Origin: an uncultured Lachnospiraceae bacterium | GTDB taxonomy: Bacteria; Bacillota; Clostridia; Lachnospirales; Lachnospiraceae | DNA: 64,000 nt | Reading direction: 5' to 3' | Assembly (NCBI GenBank): GCA_948470905.1 | Contig: CAOKQK010000006.1 | Location: forward strand, 1-64,000 | Part shown: piece by piece, positions 55,063-63,385 of the stretch | Layout of the letters: every line of letters begins with the position of its first letter | How positions within the stretch are numbered: position 1 is the stretch's first letter | Translations under genes and position numbers: made by a program | The notes under the pieces: model-generated | Told to the model about the DNA's origin: nothing | What the model saw: only the letters and a program-made list of their open reading frames with translations | Databases searched by the model: none

Positions 55063-55392
55063 ATGCAGAACATCAACCGCCTTGACAGCGCGACGGAAGC
55101 GTTGATCAAAGCAGTGCTTGCCACGGAAGAATATCAGGTTTACGCCGCGGAGCTGAACAAGGTGAAGGAGTTTCCGGAGCTGAAAGTGCAGCTTGATGAT
55201 TTCCGCAGGAGGAATTTTGAGCTGCAGTCCAGCGCGGACAATGATTTCAACAAGCTGGAGCAGTTTGAAAAGGAATATGCTGCTTTCCGCGAAAATATCC
55301 TGGTGCAGGATTTTCTTGCGGCGGAGCTGGATCTGTGCAGGCTGATACAGGATCTGAACATGCGTATCACCGCGGCGCTGCAGTTTGAATAG
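55063..55392 (+). CDS. YlbF/YmcA family protein
   Basis: About 110 residues, all helical. DSATEALIKAVLATEEYQVY, LKVQLDDFRRRNFELQ and LVQDFLAAELDLCRLIQDLN fit the YlbF/YmcA fold. In B. subtilis YlbF, YmcA and YaaT form a complex that works with RNase Y in RNA processing, competence and biofilm. Here it directly follows RNase J, an apt neighbour. GGAGAGG (55043-55049) could serve ATG 55063; ATG 55039 would add eight residues. Confidence 0.85.
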   Translation: MQNINRLDSATEALIKAVLATEEYQVYAAELNKVKEFPELKVQLDDFRRRNFELQSSADNDFNKLEQFEKEYAAFRENILVQDFLAAELDLCRLIQDLNMRITAALQFE

Positions 55393-55406
55393 AGACGAGG
55401 AGCATT

Positions 55407-55799
55407 ATGAAACCGATCAATATAATCGGCGCCGTGGCAGGCGTCATATTGAAAGTTGTCGTTGCGATACTGGCAGTGTTTTATACCTATCAGGGCGCAA
55501 TGCTGTGTTATGACTACGGCTATCGTGTGTTTGCCGAGCCGGCGATGGATGACGGCGAGGGAAGGACGGTTACGGTGACTGTCACAGAGGATATGTCCCC
55601 GCAGGATATCGGAAAGCTCTTTAAAAGCATAGGGCTGGTGAGGGATGATGTGTTGTTTATGCTGCAATATTATTTTTCCGAGTATTATAAGGATGTAAAA
55701 CCCGGGACCTTTGAACTCAGCACCACCATGACCTCCGAGGAAATGATGGCGGTCATGGCGGCGCAGGCGGGGGATGACGGCTCCAAGGCATCGCAGTGA
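55407..55799 (+). CDS. Short MltG-like (YceG N-terminal) membrane protein
   Basis: 130 residues. One N-terminal TM helix (IIGAVAGVILKVVVAILAVF), then a LysM-like domain with VTEDMSPQDIGKLFKSIGLV and KPGTFELSTTMTSEEMMAVM, which matches the first half of MltG/YceG lytic transglycosylases. The catalytic C-terminal domain (with the Glu) is absent and the protein ends naturally, so it is probably a wall-binding or regulatory relative. Position matches yrrL in B. subtilis. GAGGAG precedes ATG. Confidence 0.85.
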   Translation: MKPINIIGAVAGVILKVVVAILAVFYTYQGAMLCYDYGYRVFAEPAMDDGEGRTVTVTVTEDMSPQDIGKLFKSIGLVRDDVLFMLQYYFSEYYKDVKPGTFELSTTMTSEEMMAVMAAQAGDDGSKASQ

Positions 55800-55813
55800 C
55801 ACGGAGAATTCAC

Positions 55814-56467
55814 ATGATCATAGATGAAAGAATGGCTGCCTTTATCGACTCGCTTGATAAAGGCAACACTCCTTTTTTGGACGAAATAGAAAAGAATGCG
55901 CTGGCGCAGCAGGTGCCTGTCATCAGAAAATCCACACAGAGCCTGCTGAAATTCCTGCTTGCGCTCACAAGGCCTGGGAACATCCTGGAAGTAGGGACTG
56001 CAGTGGGCTTTTCTGCGCTGCTGATGGACCAATACAGCCCGGAGGGCTGCCATATCACCACCATAGAGAAATATGGGAAACGCATTCCCGACGCCCGGGA
56101 TAATTTCAAACGCGCCGGCGCGGAAGACAGGATCGCCCTGCTGGAAGGCGATGCCGCGGAACGATTGAAGGAACTGGAAGGCTCCTATGATTTTGTCTTC
56201 ATGGATGCCGCAAAGGGGCAGTACATTAACTTCCTGCCGGATATCCTGCGCCTGCTGGCGCCGGGGGGGATACTGATCTCTGACAATGTGCTTCAGGACG
56301 GGGACGTCATAGAATCCCGTTTTGCCGTGACAAGGCGCAACCGCACCATACATGCCAGGATGAGGGAATATCTCTATGAGCTCAAGCATAATGACCTGCT
56401 GGAAACGGTGGTGCTTCCGGTGGGGGACGGCGTGACCCTGAGCATGAAACATGCAGAAGCCTTGTAA
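55814..56467 (+). CDS. SAM-dependent O-methyltransferase (family 3, YrrM-like)
   Basis: About 217 residues. GNILEVGTAVGFSALLMDQY (motif I), TIEKYGKRIPDARDNFKRAG, DFVFMDAAKGQYINFLPDIL (metal-binding Asp region) and LISDNVLQDGDV identify the cation-dependent O-methyltransferase family; B. subtilis YrrM/TrmR makes mcmo5U34 in tRNA, the likeliest role given the neighbouring U32 gene. ATG 55814 lies seven to eight bases after GGAG. A GTG at 55796 overlapping the previous stop is an alternative. Confidence 0.92.
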   Translation: MIIDERMAAFIDSLDKGNTPFLDEIEKNALAQQVPVIRKSTQSLLKFLLALTRPGNILEVGTAVGFSALLMDQYSPEGCHITTIEKYGKRIPDARDNFKRAGAEDRIALLEGDAAERLKELEGSYDFVFMDAAKGQYINFLPDILRLLAPGGILISDNVLQDGDVIESRFAVTRRNRTIHARMREYLYELKHNDLLETVVLPVGDGVTLSMKHAEAL

Positions 56468-56481
56468 TCCGGAGTGTGTTC

Positions 56482-56565
56482 CTGATTTTTGTGTCAGGGC
56501 AAGGCGGGAGGAGGCGATGCGGAGGCATCAGCGCAGCAGGGCGGATGCCCTGCTGTCTGCAAAGG
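56482..56565 (+). repeat. Fragment related to element B core
   Basis: TTTGTGTCAGGGCAAGGCGG followed by GAGGAGGCGATG and a GATG/CATC mini-hairpin repeats the core of the MITE-like element at 15971-16132 (TTTGTGCCAGGGCAAGGCGG, AAGAAGG, AGCGATG). The terminal repeats are absent. It lies just after the O-methyltransferase gene and could be a worn-out copy. Confidence 0.55.
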
Positions 56566-56670
56566 AAGCGTTGGATGCAGTGAGAGGCTGTGGAAGCATT
56601 TTATGAAAGCATTGCAGGCTGTCCACAGCGGCTGGTGCGTGGGAGTTTCAGGTAGAAAGGAATGGAAACC

Positions 56671-58002
56671 ATGACGGATAAGAAGAAGCCGGAGCTTCTG
56701 GTGCCGGCAAGCAGCCTTGAAGTATTGAAGACGGCTGTCACATTTGGCGCGGATGCGGTATATATCGGCGGAGAAGCATTTGGCCTGCGGGCTAAGGCAA
56801 AAAATTTTTCCATGGAAGAAATGGCGGAAGGGATTGTTTTTGCACATGAACACGGCGTGAAGGTCTATGTCACCGCGAATATTCTGGCACACAATGAGGA
56901 TCTGGAGGGTGCGCGCGTATATTTTCAAGAGCTTCGGGATATGAGGCCCGGGCATTGCGACGCTCTGATCATCTCCGATCCCGGCATGTTTACCATTGCC
57001 AGGGAGGTCTGGCCGGATGCGGAGATCCATATCTCTACCCAGGCGAACAATACCAACTACGAGACGTACCTGTTCTGGAGGAGGCTGGGGGCGAAAAGGG
57101 TGGTGTCTGCCAGAGAGCTTTCCCTGCGGGAGATCCGCACCATAAGGGAGCATATCCCCGCAGAGATGGAGATTGAGAGCTTTGTGCATGGGGCCATGTG
57201 CATTTCTTATTCCGGACGCTGCCTTCTCAGCAATTTCCTGACCGGGAGGGATGCCAACCAGGGTTCCTGCACCCATCCCTGCCGTTGGAAATATGCGGTG
57301 GTGGAGGAGACAAGGCCCGGAGAATATATGCCGGTTTTTGAGAATGAGAGAGGCACTTATCTTTTTAATTCCAGGGATTTGTGCATGATAGAGCACATTC
57401 CCGAGCTGGTGAAAGCGGGCATTGACAGCTTCAAGATCGAAGGGCGCATGAAGACGGCTCTGTATGTGGCTACGGTGGCGCGGACCTACCGAAGGGCAAT
57501 TGATGATTACTTTGCAGACGAGGAGCTTTACCTTCGGAATATGGCATGGTACAAGGCGGAAATCGCCAAGTGTACCCATCGCCGGTATACCACGGGTTTT
57601 TATTTCGGTGTGCCTACAGCTGATCATGACGAGCCGGAGACTTGCCGTGGGAAGTCCACAGCCAAGATGCAGATTTACGATGACAGCACCTATATCAATG
57701 AGTACACATATCTTGGGATGGTGGAGGAAGTAAAAAGCGTTCAGGCTTGCTGGATCCGCATCCAGCAGCGCAACAAGTTTGCTGTGGGCGACACCATAGA
57801 GCTCATGAAGCCGGACGGAACGAATATTCCTGTTGTCCCGGAGGCAATGTACAGTCTGGAGGGAGAGCCCATGGAAAGCTGCCCTCATGCAAAACAAATG
57901 CTGTGGGTGAAGCTGTCCGCGCAGGACAAAACGGGAGCTGTCGGTGAATTCGCTGCGGCAGAAGTATATGATATACTGCGGGTAAGAGGCAAAGAGGCTT
58001 GA
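56671..58002 (+). CDS. Peptidase U32 family protein (tRNA hydroxylation type)
   Basis: About 443 residues. ELLVPASSLEVLKTAVTFGA, YIGGEAFGLRAKAKNF and the four-Cys region ESFVHGAMCISYSGRCLLSN with SCTHPCRWKY are the U32 signature (Cys ligands of an iron-sulfur cluster). Relatives TrhP/YrrN-YrrO make 5-hydroxyuridine at tRNA position 34, the precursor of the modification completed by the O-methyltransferase encoded just upstream. That pathway link is inference from family and context. The C-terminal beta-barrel domain is present. The start is ATG 56671, nine bases after AAAGGA. Confidence 0.9.
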   Translation: MTDKKKPELLVPASSLEVLKTAVTFGADAVYIGGEAFGLRAKAKNFSMEEMAEGIVFAHEHGVKVYVTANILAHNEDLEGARVYFQELRDMRPGHCDALIISDPGMFTIAREVWPDAEIHISTQANNTNYETYLFWRRLGAKRVVSARELSLREIRTIREHIPAEMEIESFVHGAMCISYSGRCLLSNFLTGRDANQGSCTHPCRWKYAVVEETRPGEYMPVFENERGTYLFNSRDLCMIEHIPELVKAGIDSFKIEGRMKTALYVATVARTYRRAIDDYFADEELYLRNMAWYKAEIAKCTHRRYTTGFYFGVPTADHDEPETCRGKSTAKMQIYDDSTYINEYTYLGMVEEVKSVQACWIRIQQRNKFAVGDTIELMKPDGTNIPVVPEAMYSLEGEPMESCPHAKQMLWVKLSAQDKTGAVGEFAAAEVYDILRVRGKEA

Positions 58003-58032
58003 TGCAGAAGGCTGCAGAAGGGAGTCAGACGG

Positions 58033-59493
58033 TTGGAGCAGGAGCTGAAAAAGAATAGGATCCAGGGGCAAAAAATACAGGAAATACTGATCTTTACAGT
58101 TTTTTTCCTGATATTGCTGGCAATACACTTGTTTATAGAGGCAGATTTTGGCGATGACCTACATTATGCCTCGGAGTGGGGAAAAGAACCGTTAAGGGTA
58201 TTTCTGCGGGACAGATATGACTGGTGGTCATCCCGTGTGGTCATTGAAGCTGCCATGCTGCCCCTGACGGCGGCGCCGGTCTGGGTGTGGAAGCTTTTGA
58301 ACATAGGGATGGTGCTTCTTCTGATCCTGAACACTGCGGATCTTTTTGCTGCAGGGCGAAAGGTACAGGCGCAGGTCTTTGCTTTTGCCGGGCTCTGGAT
58401 GGTTCCCCTGCTGACTATAAACGGCGCGGGATGGATCACCACGACCACTAACTATCTGTGGGTGCTCTCCCTGGGGCTTGTAGCCCTGCGTCCCCTGAAG
58501 CATTGGCTCTGCCGGGAGAAATGTGCCAAGTGGGAATACCTGATATGCCCCCTGTGTACGATATATGCAGCGAATATGGAGCAGATGGGGGCGATCCTGT
58601 GCGGTGCATATCTGGTCTGCGGCATTTATCTGTTGGTCAGAGACAGGAAATTGTCTTTCTTTTACCTGGTGCAGCTGTTTCTGGCAATGGGGATGCTGTA
58701 TTATATACTGTCCTCACCCGGAAACGGCTGGCGGAATCTGCATGAGATCGAGCAGTATTTTCCGGAATTTGAATCCTTAAGCCTTTGGGACAAGCTGCAT
58801 ATGGGCTTTCTGGAAACGGGCCAGTATTACCTGACAGGGGGAGATAAGCGGGGCTGTTTTGTTTTTGCCCTGCTGTCGGGAACGCTCTTTGCGTCGGCGC
58901 TGCAGAAGATGGCAAAGAGTGGGAACAGGGCAGAGGAAATCTGCCCGGCAGAAGGAAAGCATCCGGCGGAAAGGAAACGCCTTGCAGGCTGGTGCGGGCT
59001 GCTTGCTGCCCTGGTGCCTGTGGCCTTTTACTGGGGCGTTGGGCATTTGGGCAGTTATCTTCTGAGCCGGGGGGCATTTCCAAGAGGAGGGCATATTGTG
59101 GGGGTGCTCTGCGGCAATCACAGCCTGCCGGGGCTGGGGGAGTACCCGGCGGGGCTTGTAGCGCTGCAGACAGCAGTGTATCTGTTCGTACTCCTCTGTA
59201 CGGCGCTTACCGTCTGGTTTGTACATGGAAAGAGTGAGGAGACACTGCTGGAGTGGACCGTGCTGGCGGCGGGCTTTACCTCCCGAGTCATCATTGGCCT
59301 TTCGCCTACCATCTACGTTTCGGGGGAACGCACGGCGCTCTTTTGTTCTGCGGCATTTTTGATCGTAGCCTTTCGCAACATACAGATATTTTGGGGCAAA
59401 ACGGCGGACTGGCGGGGCAAAGCGGCGATGTCTGTCCATGTGGCGCTTCTTATGGCAGGGACCCTGTATTGCAACAAACCATATATTTTTTAA
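58033..59493 (+). CDS. DUF6056 family polytopic membrane protein
   Basis: 486 residues with about ten TM helices. An early external loop FIEADFGDDLHYASEW contains an acidic pair, then RDRYDWWSSRVVIE, and NYLWVLSLGLVAL. The pattern is that of DUF6056, whose fold and acidic first loop resemble GT-C glycosyltransferases of the cell envelope; no activity is proven. A charged insertion (NRAEEICPAEGKHPAERKRL) is between helices. TTG 58033 is nine bases after AAGGGAG. It follows the U32 gene by 30 bases. Confidence 0.75.
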   Translation: MEQELKKNRIQGQKIQEILIFTVFFLILLAIHLFIEADFGDDLHYASEWGKEPLRVFLRDRYDWWSSRVVIEAAMLPLTAAPVWVWKLLNIGMVLLLILNTADLFAAGRKVQAQVFAFAGLWMVPLLTINGAGWITTTTNYLWVLSLGLVALRPLKHWLCREKCAKWEYLICPLCTIYAANMEQMGAILCGAYLVCGIYLLVRDRKLSFFYLVQLFLAMGMLYYILSSPGNGWRNLHEIEQYFPEFESLSLWDKLHMGFLETGQYYLTGGDKRGCFVFALLSGTLFASALQKMAKSGNRAEEICPAEGKHPAERKRLAGWCGLLAALVPVAFYWGVGHLGSYLLSRGAFPRGGHIVGVLCGNHSLPGLGEYPAGLVALQTAVYLFVLLCTALTVWFVHGKSEETLLEWTVLAAGFTSRVIIGLSPTIYVSGERTALFCSAAFLIVAFRNIQIFWGKTADWRGKAAMSVHVALLMAGTLYCNKPYIF

Positions 59494-59502
59494 AAATAGG
59501 GC

Positions 59503-59531
59503 TTGCATTTTAGAGCGAGATAGTGTATTTT
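59503..59531 (+). promoter_or_regulatory. Promoter of glutamine synthetase gene
   Basis: TTGCAT (59503-59508), a 17-nt spacer, TATTTT (59526-59531). The 200-base leader before the gene is AT-rich at first and has no clear TnrA/GlnR palindrome. Confidence 0.5.
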
Positions 59532-59729
59532 ATAAGAAATGAAGCATAGGATTCATTCCTATACAGGTATTTGAGAACAAAGATGTTCCAATAGTAACTC
59601 GTTTACTGTGGGGCATTTTTTGCTTATGTGAACAGGTTCCGGGGAGGATTTGCCGGCAGGACTGGCGGGCGCCCGGTGCTGTAGCAGGGAAAAGGGTGCC
59701 GTATGGGGAACAGGAAAGGGAGAATGAAG

Positions 59730-61841
59730 ATGAGCGATGTATTGAACGTAGAAGAACTCTTTGCCGGCAAGGTCTTTACGTTAGGCAAGATGAGAGAGAG
59801 GCTGCCGAAAAATGTGTACAAAGAGGTCAAAAAGGTCATGGATCAGGGCGGCGAGCTGTCGCCGGCAGCAGCGGATGTGGTGGCAAAGGCCATGAAGGAC
59901 TGGGCGGTAGAAAACGGCGCCACTCATTATACCCATTGGTTCCAGCCCCTGACCGGCATTACTGCCGAGAAGCATGATGCATTTGTGACCCATCCGGACG
60001 CAGACGGCAGGATGATGATGGACTTTTCCGGCAAGGAGCTGATCAAGGGCGAGCCCGATGCATCTTCCTTCCCCTCAGGAGGGCTTCGTGCGACCTTTGA
60101 GGCAAGGGGATATACTGTGTGGGATATCACTTCCCCCGCATTTCTGAAAGAAGATGCAACGGGTGTTATTTTATGCATTCCCACGGCATTCTGTTCCTAC
60201 ACCGGCGAAGCGCTGGACAAGAAAACTCCCCTCCTGCGCTCCATGGAAGCCATCAGCGAACAGGCGCTCCGCATTGTGAGACTGTTTGGCAACACGGGGG
60301 CTACCAAGGTAGTGCCCAGCGTGGGACCGGAGCAGGAATATTTCCTTGTGGACCGGGAGAAATATTTACAGCGTGATGACCTGATATTTGCGGGACGCAC
60401 CCTGTTCGGGGCGCCTGCGCCAAAGGGACAGGAGCTGGAGGATCATTATTTCGGCACGATCCGGGAGAGAGTGGGCTCTTATATGAAAGACCTGAACATA
60501 GAGCTGTGGAAGCTGGGCGTGACGGCAAAGACCCAGCACAACGAGGTCGCTCCCGCGCAGCATGAGCTGGCGCCCATCTATGAGACGGCAAATATCGCAG
60601 TGGACCACAACCAGCTGGTCATGGAGACCATGAAGAAAGTAGCGGGACGCCATGGCATGACCTGCCTGCTCCACGAGAAGCCCTTTGCGGGAGTCAATGG
60701 TTCCGGCAAACATAACAACTGGTCCCTGGGTACGGATAACGGCGTCAACCTCCTTGATCCCGGCGACACCCCCAACGCCAACATACAGTTTCTTCTTGTG
60801 CTGGCATGTATTATGAAAGCGGTTGACACACATGCCGACCTGCTCCGCCAGAGTGCGGCTGATGTGGGAAATGACCACAGGCTGGGCGCCAACGAGGCTC
60901 CTCCTGCCATCATGTCCATATTCCTTGGGGAACAGCTGGAGGACGTGGTAAAGCAGCTGATCGAGACAGGAGAGGCGGCACATTTGATCGAGGGCGGCAA
61001 GCTGGAGACGGGCGTTTCTACCCTGCCTGATTTTGAGAAAGATGCCACCGACCGTAACAGGACGTCACCCTTCGCCTTCACCGGCAACAAGTTTGAATTC
61101 CGCATGGTGGGCAGCGCGGATTCCATCGCCAGCCCCAACACCACCTTGAACGCCATTGTGGCGGAGGCATTCTGCGAGGCGGCTGATATCCTGGAGAAAG
61201 CCGAAGACTTTGAACTGGCGGTACACGACCTGATCAAGGAGTATGTGACAAAGCACCAGAGGATTGTCTTTAACGGCGACGGCTATTCCGACGAGTGGGT
61301 GAAAGAGGCCGCAAGGCGCGGACTGCCCAACATCAAGTCCATGGTGGAGGCAGCGTCCACGCTGACCACCGAAAAGGCGGTAAAGCTATTCGAGAAGTTT
61401 GGCATTTTTACGAAGGTTGAGCTGGAGTCCCACGAGGAGATTATTTACGAGACTTACGCAAAGACCATTAACATAGAGGCTCTCACCATGATCGACATGG
61501 CAAGCAAGAAATACATTCCTGCTGTCATCAGATACAGCAGGTCCCTTGCGGATACTGTGATCGCGGTAAGGGAGGCAGGCGCCGACGCATCCGTTCAGGC
61601 AGAGCTGCTTTCGGAGGTCAGCACAAAGCTGGCAGCAGCGAAAGAAGCGCTGGCAAAATTAAAGGCAGCAACAGCCCAGGCTTCCGCCATGGAGGATGTG
61701 AAAAAGAGGGCGTTCTTTTACAAAGATACTGTCAGGGATGCCATGGATGCCCTCCGTGTGCCCATCGACGAGCTGGAAATGATCGTGGATAAGGAGATAT
61801 GGCCAGTACCTACATACGGTGAGCTGACCTTTGAGGTCTGA
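59730..61841 (+). CDS. glnN: Glutamine synthetase type III
   Basis: About 703 residues, the size of GSIII rather than the 450 of [17 protein letters not shown] near the N terminus, [17 protein letters not shown], the metal-binding [25 protein letters not shown], and [15 protein letters not shown] (ATP/glutamate site), [19 protein letters not shown] follow in order. It makes glutamine from glutamate, ammonia and ATP. GAGA/AAAGGGAG precedes several ATGs; 59730 gives [12 protein letters not shown] strong terminator follows. Confidence 0.97.
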   Translation: MSDVLNVEELFAGKVFTLGKMRERLPKNVYKEVKKVMDQGGELSPAAADVVAKAMKDWAVENGATHYTHWFQPLTGITAEKHDAFVTHPDADGRMMMDFSGKELIKGEPDASSFPSGGLRATFEARGYTVWDITSPAFLKEDATGVILCIPTAFCSYTGEALDKKTPLLRSMEAISEQALRIVRLFGNTGATKVVPSVGPEQEYFLVDREKYLQRDDLIFAGRTLFGAPAPKGQELEDHYFGTIRERVGSYMKDLNIELWKLGVTAKTQHNEVAPAQHELAPIYETANIAVDHNQLVMETMKKVAGRHGMTCLLHEKPFAGVNGSGKHNNWSLGTDNGVNLLDPGDTPNANIQFLLVLACIMKAVDTHADLLRQSAADVGNDHRLGANEAPPAIMSIFLGEQLEDVVKQLIETGEAAHLIEGGKLETGVSTLPDFEKDATDRNRTSPFAFTGNKFEFRMVGSADSIASPNTTLNAIVAEAFCEAADILEKAEDFELAVHDLIKEYVTKHQRIVFNGDGYSDEWVKEAARRGLPNIKSMVEAASTLTTEKAVKLFEKFGIFTKVELESHEEIIYETYAKTINIEALTMIDMASKKYIPAVIRYSRSLADTVIAVREAGADASVQAELLSEVSTKLAAAKEALAKLKAATAQASAMEDVKKRAFFYKDTVRDAMDALRVPIDELEMIVDKEIWPVPTYGELTFEV

Positions 61842-61850
61842 TCCCTTGAC

Positions 61851-61879
61851 AAAAACCCCCGGCACTGCCGGGGGTTTTT
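61851..61879. terminator. Bidirectional terminator
   Basis: AAAAACCCCCGGCA (61851-61864), then TGCCGGGGGTTTTT (61866-61879), a perfect 14-bp stem with A- and T-runs at both ends. It separates glnN from the convergent UPF0489 gene. Confidence 0.93.
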
Positions 61880-61921
61880 GCGGAAAAGTATTTTGTTACA
61901 TCTTATTTAATGGGCTCTCAT

Positions 61922-62776
61922 TTACTGGCGGATAATGTTTGTCAGTAATTTTAACAGCCTCTCTTTCAATAATTGGCTTGTAGCTTTTCCGTCGCTTCTG
62001 TACATTTCAACGCACACAGGCTCCTCCGCGATGGTGATGGCCTCTGCGTTTCTGACCAGGTTGATAAATATTTCACAGGATTTTGGCGCTAAGGCTTCCA
62101 ATGTATGGAAATAATCCAGATCAATATCCAAAATATAGTGTTTTGCAAGAATTCCCTTTTCTGAAATGACACCTTTGCACATCCTGGATAATACCATCAG
62201 TTTCTCCTTCAGAAAAGTGTCTTCCAGTACCAGATTGTCAAAGTCGTCTCCCCATTCGCATTCTCCCTCCGGTTGGAACGGTGGTATACAGATGTCCGCA
62301 GGCTCGTAATCTCTTTGCGCGGATGGGGTAATTTGATAATCGCCTTCTGCTACACTCCGCATATATTCCCGATCGCAGCTGCTCCATTTTGCAAGCCTTT
62401 CCGTCTCCTGAACAGACTGCGGCATGTCTGATGAGTTATCATGGCTGAGAATTAAGGCTTTCTTAAAAATGCCCATTTGGAGCGCTGTCCGGATTTGTTC
62501 ATCATTTCTCAGCTTAGGGAGGGCGGATACGATACTGTCCGGATTCAGGTAGTCCAGGTCAGTCATCAATTTCTGCCTTGTCACGGAGGGATTATAATAA
62601 CAATAATGTGTAAACGGCTCAATAATATCCTTATGGTGGTCCATGGAGAAAAGCCAAAGTTCCTCGTCAGGTTTTTCTCTCTTAATGCTTGCCCACGGAA
62701 TCAGTGCGTGATGGTGATGTTCAAATATAAATATTTTCTTATCACCTATGGACGTCTCTTGAATACATTTCCCCAT
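61922..62776 (-). CDS. UPF0489 (peptide-arginase-family) protein
   Basis: 284 residues. Arginase-like metal sites are visible: FEHHHHALIPW, LWLFSMDHHKDI, LILSHDNSSD and YILDIDLDYFHTL, i.e. the His/Asp pairs of a binuclear metal centre. UPF0489 members studied in ribosomal-peptide clusters (such as OspR) convert peptide arginines to ornithine. Here no precursor peptide or radical-SAM gene is adjacent, so the substrate is open and a housekeeping role is equally possible. AAGGAG before ATG on the minus strand fixes the start. A family A repeat lies 27 bases upstream. Confidence 0.8.
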   Translation of the reverse strand: MGKCIQETSIGDKKIFIFEHHHHALIPWASIKREKPDEELWLFSMDHHKDIIEPFTHYCYYNPSVTRQKLMTDLDYLNPDSIVSALPKLRNDEQIRTALQMGIFKKALILSHDNSSDMPQSVQETERLAKWSSCDREYMRSVAEGDYQITPSAQRDYEPADICIPPFQPEGECEWGDDFDNLVLEDTFLKEKLMVLSRMCKGVISEKGILAKHYILDIDLDYFHTLEALAPKSCEIFINLVRNAEAITIAEEPVCVEMYRSDGKATSQLLKERLLKLLTNIIRQ

Positions 62777-62802
62777 TGTCTTATAACTCCTTTTTCATTT
62801 TA

Positions 62803-62909
62803 TTCCCGCGGGCAATGAGTCACAAGTCCAGAGAAGTAAACTTCCTTAAAGTTTACTTCTCTGGGACCCTGACGAATGCCGCGCGGGTAACAATGCCCTA
62901 AAGGACATG
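62803..62909 (+). repeat. Dispersed hairpin repeat family A, copy 7 (most complete)
   Basis: The left arm TTCCCGCGGGCAATGAGTCA, then CAAGTCC, a perfect 14-bp stem AGAGAAGTAAACTT (62830-62843) / AAGTTTACTTCTCT (62849-62862) with loop CCTTA, GGGACC, then TGACGAATGCCGCGCGGG. The outer ends are themselves an imperfect inverted repeat, so the whole 85-bp unit can fold into one long hairpin. It is followed by GCCCTAAAGGACATG, shared with copy 3. Confidence 0.85.
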
Positions 62910-63207
62910 ACCATAGGGTCACTTGGACGCATTGCGCTCTGCAGCGCTGCAAGCTTGATATCCCGCTGGTTGCAGCGAGGCCTTTGATTGATGTAAATAA
63001 TTGCAGAAAGATTTGCGTATACTAAAATTGTAATCTTTTTGGACCTTGTTGTCAATAGATCTAATCATATTTATGTACAGCATAAAGGCAAAGACCAAAA
63101 ATAGAAACAGACTGTCAGCGCCGCACGGCTTTGCGCCCTCTTATATCTTTGTATGACAGGAGGAGTAAGATGGAAATATCCATGGACATTAAAAAAGCGT
63201 AGAATTT
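62910..63207. other. Intergenic region with possible leader peptide
   Basis: No conventional gene. AGGAGGAG (63158-63165) is followed by ATG 63170 and a 10-codon frame MEISMDIKKA-stop (63170-63202). A possible promoter TTGTCA (63049-63054), 17 nt, TATGTA (63072-63077) lies upstream. It may be a leader peptide or a decayed gene start. Confidence 0.4.
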
Positions 63208-63304
63208 TTGTCCCCAAATCCTAATTTGAGATACTATATAAGTGAAAAGGGGATATTATTTTTACAAAGGTTTTACCGGAAGAACGCAAGGCCTGCGTTC
63301 TTCC
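63208..63304 (+). promoter_or_regulatory. Sigma-factor gene promoter and leader hairpin
   Basis: TTGTCC (63208-63213), an 18-nt spacer, TACTAT (63232-63237). In the untranslated leader a perfect hairpin GGAAGAACGCA (63278-63288), AGGCC loop, TGCGTTCTTCC (63294-63304) has no T-tract, so it could be a post-transcriptional control element. Confidence 0.5.
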
Positions 63305-63385
63305 CCAGGGAGAGGAACACATAACCGCAAAAGACCGGATTATGCGGGTATCGTGTGCCCTTCCCATATGCGAGGAGGTACGGCG

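Noticed and set aside
56494..58128. 544-codon minus-strand frame
   Set aside because: Antisense to the U32 gene and into the DUF6056 gene; no start site or homology.
61922..62776. A ribosomal-peptide cluster around the peptide-arginase-family gene
   Set aside because: Neighbours are glutamine synthetase and a sigma factor; no precursor-like small frame, radical-SAM enzyme or transporter is seen.
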